A DNA stretch of 11,253 nt from Rheinheimera sp. (lineage in GTDB: Bacteria; Pseudomonadota; Gammaproteobacteria; Enterobacterales; Alteromonadaceae): assembly GCF_020217005.1 (NCBI RefSeq), contig NZ_JAIWOI010000248.1, positions 1-11,253 on the forward strand. The letters are read 5' to 3'. Positions 6,625-11,253 of the stretch are shown piece by piece. The translations under genes and the position numbers were made by a program. The notes beneath the pieces were generated by a model that was not told the DNA's origin, made no database searches, and saw nothing but the letters and a program-made list of their open reading frames with translations. The stretch's first letter is position 1, and every line of letters starts with the position of its first letter.

Positions 6625-7011
6625 TTAATATTTAGGCGGTTTAATTTCTTTATTGATTACTTGCGGGTCAGGACTTAGTAACAGCAGGCTATTCGTAGTA
6701 TTCGTAAATATTAGTTGGAACTTAGTTGTACCCTGTACATTGTCTTCATCCATCAGCACCAGCTCCTGACCATCTGCAGATACCTGTACTGAGTCAATAA
6801 TATTGTCATAAGGGGTTAAAAAACCTGCGCCCATAAAAGCATAACCAGCGGAGTTGACCAGTCTGTAGGTAATATCTTCGCCACAAGTTACCACCACATT
6901 ACCAGTGCAAACTTCACCCTCCTGCAGATAAGTGACTTTAGGTTCCTGATTGGCATCTAATGTGATCGTGACTTCAATAACAGGGCCCTGAATTAAGTTT
7001 GTAGCGTTCAT
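6625..7011 (-). CDS. DP-EP (DUF1888) family self-cleaving protein
   Basis: Small protein of 128 residues that I place in the DP-EP/DUF1888 family. As I recall, its studied member SO1698 of Shewanella oneidensis is a beta-sandwich that cuts itself between Asp116 and Pro117, leaving Asp116 linked to Lys98. Here Asp115-Pro116 in LLSPDPQVIN and Lys97 in TTKFQLIF keep the same 18-residue spacing. Other notable segments are VIEVTITLD, YRLVNSAGYAFMGAGFLTPYDNIIDSV and LMDEDN. There is no signal peptide or membrane helix, so it is probably cytoplasmic. The frame is open to 7056, but ATG 7011 has AAGGA 6 bases before it and avoids overlap with the regulator gene. It lies 34 bases after that gene and shares its terminator, so the two are probably co-transcribed. 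The family call rests on memory of motifs, not on a search. Confidence 0.72.
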   Translation of the reverse strand: MNATNLIQGPVIEVTITLDANQEPKVTYLQEGEVCTGNVVVTCGEDITYRLVNSAGYAFMGAGFLTPYDNIIDSVQVSADGQELVLMDEDNVQGTTKFQLIFTNTTNSLLLLSPDPQVINKEIKPPKY

Positions 7012-7045
7012 AAGTTTTCCTTGGTTTGGGTGAAATAACAAAATT

Positions 7046-10000
7046 CTAAAAATCATTCAGCACAATTGCTGATTTCAGCAGCAGTTGCTGCACTTCAGGA
7101 TACTGCTCTAATTTATTCAGACAACTTAAAGCTCTGGCATAAGGCTGGATATAATAAGGTGTTTTATCTTTTTGCAGTAAAGGCTCCAGCAAAGTTTTTG
7201 CCATAGCGCAGGACTGTTGACTTTTATCATCCTGCAATTGGTTTTTATAATGCATTGCTTGCAGCAGTTCAGTTTCAGCCAAAGCAAGTGCTAAATTCGA
7301 ATTGCCAGCATCAGCTGAGTGAAACTCCCGGTACAAAGCTAAAGCTTGAGACGTAAAATCTGCGCTTTTCTTTGATTTTCCTATTGCCTGATAATAACGA
7401 GCAGACTCAAGTAACCAGTTAGCGTAGATCCTCTGGTATTGCTCTTCACCACCTAATACATTTTTCTTTTCATCAAGCTCTAGTTTTATAGATTCAGGAG
7501 TATAACTTATTCGTTGGTCATGTAACTTGGCATTGAGCCGCATTAACATGACCTTATGATGAAATAAACTGCCTTGCCATCCTTTGTTATCAGGATCTTG
7601 TAATACAGCTTGCTCCAACAATCCGCGAGCTTGATACACCTTAGCAAATGCCTGCTTGGTTAGTCCCTGATAATTATAGATACTAGCAAGTATGGAATAG
7701 CTGCTGAAAATTCTATCCAGTAAATAAGCATCGGCTTTAACTTCTTTATTCATCCTTTCAAACTCAGCCTGTATCTGTAAGTGCATTGCTATAACCTGAT
7801 TGGTATTCCCTTCAGCTGAAGCAGCCCGAGCTAACCAGGAGCGGGTATCAGCTATATCAGCAATCAAAGCGGTATTGCCTGGATCTTTAGCTTTTGCCAA
7901 TAATTTAAGATTTAACGATTCATCAAAAAAAGCCGTAGCTTGTTCAAACTCTTGTAAATTCATCGCTAAAGAACCTAAAGAATTAGTGGCGTAAGATAAT
8001 TCCATTAAGGCATCTACGCTGTCGGGCGCTATTTTGTACATAGCCTGGCTATAGCTGTAATACAGCTCAAATTCTGGTTTAACGGCCAACCAGTTATTGG
8101 CATCGTACTGAATTTGCCCCAGCCAAAAGGCATTGGCGCCTAAGGTTTTTAATAGTTCTAAATTATCCGGCTGCTCAGCTAGTACTGGCGCTAGTTTATC
8201 TCTTGCCGCTAACAAAGCCGTTTTGGCTTCATCAATTTTGTCACGTGAATAAGCCACTTCGCCCATAGCTTCCAGCGTTTGGCCATGTTGCAAACGGGCC
8301 TGGGTGCTTAGGTAGTGGTCTTTTTCCGCATCAGAAAAGTCGCTGAAATACTCCAGCGCTTTATTGCTGATACCGTCGAGTAAATCCATCCGACCTATGC
8401 TGCGCAATTTATCGGCAAAATCCCCCACCATAAAACCTAATAAACTTTCGGCGGCTAAACGTTTTTGCTGTGCTTGTTTTTCGGCTTCAAAACTTCGGAA
8501 GCTCATTAATACTGCAGTGAAAGTCAGCACACAGAGTAAAGCAAAAGTTAAACGCCTGCTGGTGCGTACTAGTTTGGATCTTTTGCCTGAGGCCAAAATA
8601 AAAGCTTGTTCGTTGGCATCCAGCGTAAAAAAGCCGTTTTGCGCCAGTTGCTGGGCTTCGGCCAAAGGTTTGCCGTCGGCCAATAAATAGGCGCTGTGTT
8701 TATCTTCGGCCAGCCAGCGTTTGGTTAAATGCTGCAAGCGGCTTTTTACACTTAAACTTTGATGATGTTCTGCTATCCAGTTGGTGGCGCGTGGCCAGCG
8801 CCTTAATAAAGCTTCGTGCGCAATACTGAAACAAGGCACAGCATTGTGCAGGTGGGAGACAAATAAACGATGTTCCACCATGGCTTGTACCAAAGTACGC
8901 TCAGCCTCATTATGTAGTTGTTGCCAGAGTGCTGTGCGGCTGGTGATGGACTGTTCGTCTTCGCGTAACGTCACCAGTAAAGAGAGCACCCTGGGTAAAC
9001 TGTCTTTTTCGGCTGTGCTTAACTGCGCTATGGCCTGCTCGGCATTTTTACCTATAGCGCCTTCAATACCGCCTAAGTTTTTATACACAGAAAACAGCAG
9101 CTGGTTGCTGTCGCTGCGCTGTAAATACAATTCCTGCAAAGTGTATTGCAGCATAGGTAAAGCGTCGGGGTTGCTGGCGGCTTCGCTGCATAACAGCTCA
9201 TCCAGCGGCACTGCGGTATTTGGGTCTAAGTCCCAACTTAAATTGGCGGCTATGGCAGGTAAGCGGATCATCTGCAATAAATCGGCTCGGCTTGGTGGTG
9301 CTAAGTCAAAATGCGCGCCACGGGCTTTGCCTGCCATTAAACTGGGGTAAGTAACTAATAAAGGATAAAACTCATTACGACAGGCACTTAATACCAGCAC
9401 TAAACCTGAAGTCGCCAGTTGTTCCATCCGGTCGATAAACAGCAGCCGTTCTTCTTCGCTAAACAGCGGCGACGATAACAGCACTTCAAGTCGGTCAATA
9501 AAAATGGCAAAACGGGATTTACTTTCGTTTTGGTGTTGCAGCGCCTTTTTGCAGCTTTGCAGCACCCAGTCCATCTGATGTTGTAATTTATCTGCCAGCT
9601 GTTCTGCACTACAGCCGTCAAATACGGGCTGGTCTGCTACTTCCCAGTCGAGCAAAGCACTGGACAGTTGCATTAATAATTGGCCTGGGGTTAGGTCAGC
9701 TAAATCCAGACTACTGTACGACTCTACCTTAACGCCGTTATAGCCGCTGTTTTGCATCAAATTTGGCATCACGCCCGCATTGATTAACGAGGATTTACCG
9801 CAGCCGCTTGGGCCTAAGACTAAACAAAAAGCTCTGCCGTATTGCACTTGCTGCGCAATACGTTCCAATAAGGTATCAATTTGGCTGCCACGGCCAAAAA
9901 ACACTTTGGCATAACGGGCGTCGTAAGCCTGTAAACCCGGAAAAGGCGAACCGCCCTGCCAGCTTTGTGGTGTCGCGCTTTCTTCCTGCCCCAGCGGAAA

Positions 10001-10309
10001 AGTCACCTGAGCCAGGGTGCGGTAACCACGTTTACGTATAGTTTCAATATAAGTAGAGGCGGTGGCGCTGTCGCCGAGGGCTTTGCGAATTTGGGTGATA
10101 ATTTTATGCAGTGGGTTATCGCCCACTTCGGTTTGAGGCCAGCAAATGCTTACAATCTCGTCGCTGCTTAGTACTTCTCCGGCCTTTTGGCACAGCAGCA
10201 CCAGCACATCCATAGCTTTAGGTTCAAGCTGGATCAGCTGTTTGCCAAGCCTGAGCGTATTGGCACTAGGGTCCACCTGCCACTCGCCAAAAAAGAAAGT
10301 ACCGTTCAT
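7046..10309 (-). CDS. Winged-helix / STAND NTPase / TM / TPR one-component regulator
   Basis: Large membrane-anchored regulator. Numbers count from GTG 10315; ATG 10309 (residue 3) is preferred as start, though neither has a strong ribosome site. Residues 5-105 are an OmpR/CadC-type winged helix ending IETIRKRGYRTL. Residues 124-600 resemble STAND (nSTAND1-like) NTPases: FPGLQAYDARYAKVFFGRG, Walker A GPSGCGKSS (168-176), Walker B-like IFIDRLEVLL (271-280), then an arm ending SIAHEALLRRWPRA. A single hydrophobic helix at about 588-605 follows a Lys/Arg-rich stretch, favouring cytoplasmic N-terminus and periplasmic C-terminus. A charged coiled segment and GFMVGDFADKLRSIGRMDLL come next, then a helical TPR-like region (about 670-1085). 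A plausible role is binding DNA, using ATP and reading a signal through the TPRs. The ligand and target genes are unknown; it may control itself and the DP-EP gene. Confidence 0.87.
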   Translation of the reverse strand: MNGTFFFGEWQVDPSANTLRLGKQLIQLEPKAMDVLVLLCQKAGEVLSSDEIVSICWPQTEVGDNPLHKIITQIRKALGDSATASTYIETIRKRGYRTLAQVTFPLGQEESATPQSWQGGSPFPGLQAYDARYAKVFFGRGSQIDTLLERIAQQVQYGRAFCLVLGPSGCGKSSLINAGVMPNLMQNSGYNGVKVESYSSLDLADLTPGQLLMQLSSALLDWEVADQPVFDGCSAEQLADKLQHQMDWVLQSCKKALQHQNESKSRFAIFIDRLEVLLSSPLFSEEERLLFIDRMEQLATSGLVLVLSACRNEFYPLLVTYPSLMAGKARGAHFDLAPPSRADLLQMIRLPAIAANLSWDLDPNTAVPLDELLCSEAASNPDALPMLQYTLQELYLQRSDSNQLLFSVYKNLGGIEGAIGKNAEQAIAQLSTAEKDSLPRVLSLLVTLREDEQSITSRTALWQQLHNEAERTLVQAMVEHRLFVSHLHNAVPCFSIAHEALLRRWPRATNWIAEHHQSLSVKSRLQHLTKRWLAEDKHSAYLLADGKPLAEAQQLAQNGFFTLDANEQAFILASGKRSKLVRTSRRLTFALLCVLTFTAVLMSFRSFEAEKQAQQKRLAAESLLGFMVGDFADKLRSIGRMDLLDGISNKALEYFSDFSDAEKDHYLSTQARLQHGQTLEAMGEVAYSRDKIDEAKTALLAARDKLAPVLAEQPDNLELLKTLGANAFWLGQIQYDANNWLAVKPEFELYYSYSQAMYKIAPDSVDALMELSYATNSLGSLAMNLQEFEQATAFFDESLNLKLLAKAKDPGNTALIADIADTRSWLARAASAEGNTNQVIAMHLQIQAEFERMNKEVKADAYLLDRIFSSYSILASIYNYQGLTKQAFAKVYQARGLLEQAVLQDPDNKGWQGSLFHHKVMLMRLNAKLHDQRISYTPESIKLELDEKKNVLGGEEQYQRIYANWLLESARYYQAIGKSKKSADFTSQALALYREFHSADAGNSNLALALAETELLQAMHYKNQLQDDKSQQSCAMAKTLLEPLLQKDKTPYYIQPYARALSCLNKLEQYPEVQQLLLKSAIVLNDF

Positions 10310-10326
10310 AACCACAACCGGAAGTT

Positions 10327-10349
10327 AACTATATGTTTAATATATAGTT
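10327..10349. promoter_or_regulatory. Perfect AT-rich inverted repeat, candidate operator of the regulator operon
   Basis: AACTATAT (10327-10334) and ATATAGTT (10342-10349) are perfect 8-base arms around a 7-base spacer, 18-40 bases upstream of the regulator start codon. Its position between the likely -10 and the gene fits an autoregulatory site, although OmpR-type winged helices usually bind direct repeats. Confidence 0.5.
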
Positions 10350-10351
10350 GT

Positions 10352-10364
10352 GAGCTTTATTATA
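10352..10364 (-). promoter_or_regulatory. Possible -10 box of the regulator/DP-EP operon
   Basis: TATAAT on the minus strand (10364 to 10359) is a full match to the sigma-70 -10 consensus and would start transcription near 10352, just upstream of the inverted repeat. No -35 match is seen at 16-18 bases, which would fit an activator-dependent promoter or a chance AT-rich match. Confidence 0.4.
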
Positions 10365-10379
10365 AAAGCACTGATTTGT

Positions 10380-10440
10380 TACCCGTCGTACTTGAAGCTG
10401 TAGCGGCGTTGGCTGATTCTAACATTCGAGTTAGGAGCAA
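10380..10440. repeat. Fragment resembling a dispersed gammaproteobacterial intergenic repeat
   Basis: The stretch opening TACCCGTCGTACTTGAAGC and continuing with GCGTTGGCTG resembles, from memory, a widely scattered intergenic sequence in gammaproteobacteria for which I know no agreed name. It ends in a small hairpin, CTAAC/GTTAG (10419-10434). No coding frame is supported. Confidence 0.4.
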
Positions 10441-10443
10441 TAA

Positions 10444-10667
10444 AAAAATCGTCAGGAACGATTTTTCACTCACATCGTCCATGATGTTCGCCTACGGCAG
10501 CTGAAGCTGTGAAAAACAGCTGTCCTGCTGTTTTTTAACATTGGAGCGGAGCGACGATGGCCCGGAGGGCGAAGCCGGTTTTAGTATTGCCAACAGTTTG
10601 GCAATACCCGGATGAGCGCCAGTGGCTCTGACCACTGGCCGGAACATTTTGCAGGACAGCAAAATGT
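10444..10667. repeat. Second cluster of small hairpins
   Basis: Six perfect hairpins in about 220 bases. Arms are AAAAATCGT/ACGATTTTT (10444-10466, CAGGA loop), CAGCT/AGCTG (10498-10509), AAAAACAGC/GCTGTTTTT (10512-10535, TGTCCT loop), GTATTGCCAA/TTGGCAATAC (10584-10607), GCCAGTGG/CCACTGGC (10618-10639) and ACATTTTGC/GCAAAATGT (10644-10667, AGGACA loop). The 400-base gap between the regulator and rpmE holds this cluster, the regulator's promoter region and a terminator; no gene is supported. Confidence 0.8.
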
Positions 10668-10694
10668 AAAAAAGGCACCCTAGGTGCCTTTTTT
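10668..10694 (-). terminator. rpmE terminator
   Basis: AAAAAAGGCACC (10668-10679) and GGTGCCTTTTTT (10683-10694) form a perfect 12-bp stem around CTA, 15 bases after the rpmE stop codon. The A/T ends allow termination in both directions. Confidence 0.9.
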
Positions 10695-10709
10695 GACTGA
10701 TGCCTGAAA

Positions 10710-10922
10710 TTACTTGGCGCCCAGTACTGCGAAACGTTTTTTGAAGCGGTCAACACGGCCGCCTACGTCTAACACTTTCTGCTTACCAGTGTAGAATGGG
10801 TGGCAAGCTGAGCAAACGTCCAAGTGGATGTCTTTGCACAGTGTAGAGTGAGTTTTGAAAGAGTTACCGCAAGTACAAGTTGCAGTGATTTCTTTGTAAT
10901 CCGGGTGGATACTTGGTTTCAT
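10710..10922 (-). CDS. rpmE: 50S ribosomal protein bL31, zinc-binding type
   Basis: Large-subunit ribosomal protein bL31, which bridges the two subunits. The 70 residues are the standard length and the opening MKPSIHPDY is typical. Cys16, Cys18, Cys37 and Cys40 (CTC, CSAC) form the zinc site, so this is the C+ form, not the zinc-free YkgM type; zinc limitation often switches the two forms. GAGG precedes the ATG by 7 bases. It is a single-gene unit with a strong terminator after it. The leader holds a near-perfect palindrome (10951-10970). In E. coli, rpmE is reported to be autogenously controlled through its leader, and a similar control here is inference. Confidence 0.97.
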   Translation of the reverse strand: MKPSIHPDYKEITATCTCGNSFKTHSTLCKDIHLDVCSACHPFYTGKQKVLDVGGRVDRFKKRFAVLGAK

Positions 10923-10950
10923 GGGTTTACCTCGTTAGGCCGTATCGCTA

Positions 10951-10970
10951 TCTGATCAACTGTTGTCAGA
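10951..10970. promoter_or_regulatory. Near-perfect palindrome in the rpmE upstream region
   Basis: TCTGATCAAC (10951-10960) and GTTGTCAGA (10962-10970) are inverted copies around a central T, with one extra T in the left arm, 29-48 bases before the rpmE ATG. It could be a protein-binding site or part of a leader RNA fold. Confidence 0.45.
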
Positions 10971-11080
10971 CACCATACGCAATTTCAGTTAAATTAGGGC
11001 GCGTAGTTTAATGGCTAAGGCTTAAAGTTTCAACAAATTGGCTGATTTATTTTTAATGGCTTTGCCGTGTGCGAATAATA

Positions 11081-11203
11081 TACCCAAGTGACCCCAAAAT
11101 GCAGAATTCAGCGGGAGATAAAAGCGCTTTAGGCGAGGCAGCTGTTGGAAGCTTTAGTGGGTCTAAAGCGACAACAGTTAACGCGGCATAAAGCGCTTTT
11201 AGC
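11081..11203. repeat. Nested inverted repeat element near the right edge
   Basis: TAAAAGCGCTTTA (11119-11131) and TAAAGCGCTTTTA (11189-11201) are perfect 13-base arms. Between them CTGTTG/CAACAG (11142-11147, 11172-11177) and GCTTTAG/CTAAAGC (11151-11157, 11163-11169) form an inner hairpin with a TGGGT loop. Upstream, TATACCCAAGTGACC (11081-11095) resembles, from memory, a dispersed gammaproteobacterial repeat end. The stretch 10923-11253 holds this element and the rpmE leader and no supported gene. Confidence 0.65.
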
Positions 11204-11253
11204 CCCGCCCGAAGGGAGTCGCTGGGCGATTGCACTGCGGTGTTAGCCTGTCT

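Noticed and set aside
7012-7056. Longer start (ATG 7056) for the DP-EP gene
   Set aside because: It overlaps the end of the regulator gene and lacks a ribosome site, whereas ATG 7011 has AAGGA at proper spacing.
8781-9350. Plus-strand frame of 189 residues inside the large regulator gene
   Set aside because: It is antisense to the STAND NTPase region, whose motifs are clear on the other strand.
11053-11235. A 60-residue minus-strand frame near the right edge, open toward the window end
   Set aside because: It runs through the nested inverted repeat, starts with GTG without a ribosome site, and the predicted sequence has no recognisable family.

Overview
The window reads as chromosomal DNA of a gammaproteobacterium of the Alteromonadales/Chromatiales kind. 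Rheinheimera or Alishewanella is my best guess, from the housekeeping gene sequences and the style of the intergenic repeats; no search was possible. Most of it is ordinary chromosome. There are no tRNA or rRNA genes, no CRISPR array, no prophage and no transposase.

Layout. On the left edge lies a 3'-truncated sixA-like phosphatase gene (minus). After a repeat-bearing gap come two plus-strand genes with a 4-bp overlap that form a RegB/RegA (PrrBA, RoxSR) redox two-component system, and then suhB (plus) with its own promoter. The next three genes are on the minus strand: a single-domain rhodanese, a HutD/Ves-family protein and a PAS-GGDEF diguanylate cyclase. The gaps around them hold a cluster of small palindromes (about 4049-4190) and a tandem array of paired REP-like palindromes (4946-5320).

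The most unusual part is a two-gene minus-strand unit at 6514-10367. Its first gene encodes an 1087-residue one-component regulator: an OmpR/CadC-type winged helix, a STAND-like P-loop NTPase, one membrane helix and a TPR-like C-terminus. Its second gene, 34 bp downstream, encodes a 128-residue protein that I place in the DP-EP (DUF1888) family of self-cleaving, Asp-Pro-cutting proteins. A perfect AT-rich inverted repeat lies just upstream of the regulator, and a strong hairpin terminator follows the small gene.

The right end holds a second dense cluster of hairpins (10419-10694), rpmE (ribosomal protein bL31, minus) and a 331-bp stretch without a convincing gene that contains a long nested inverted repeat. 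Intergenic DNA here is rich in palindromic elements of at least three kinds, and two of the clusters share motifs.

Biologically the window joins redox sensing (RegB/RegA-like), c-di-GMP signalling, phosphohistidine signalling (SixA) and the uncharacterised winged helix/STAND/TPR plus DP-EP pair. Only the kinase/regulator pair and the regulator/DP-EP pair look like operons; the other genes look independently transcribed.
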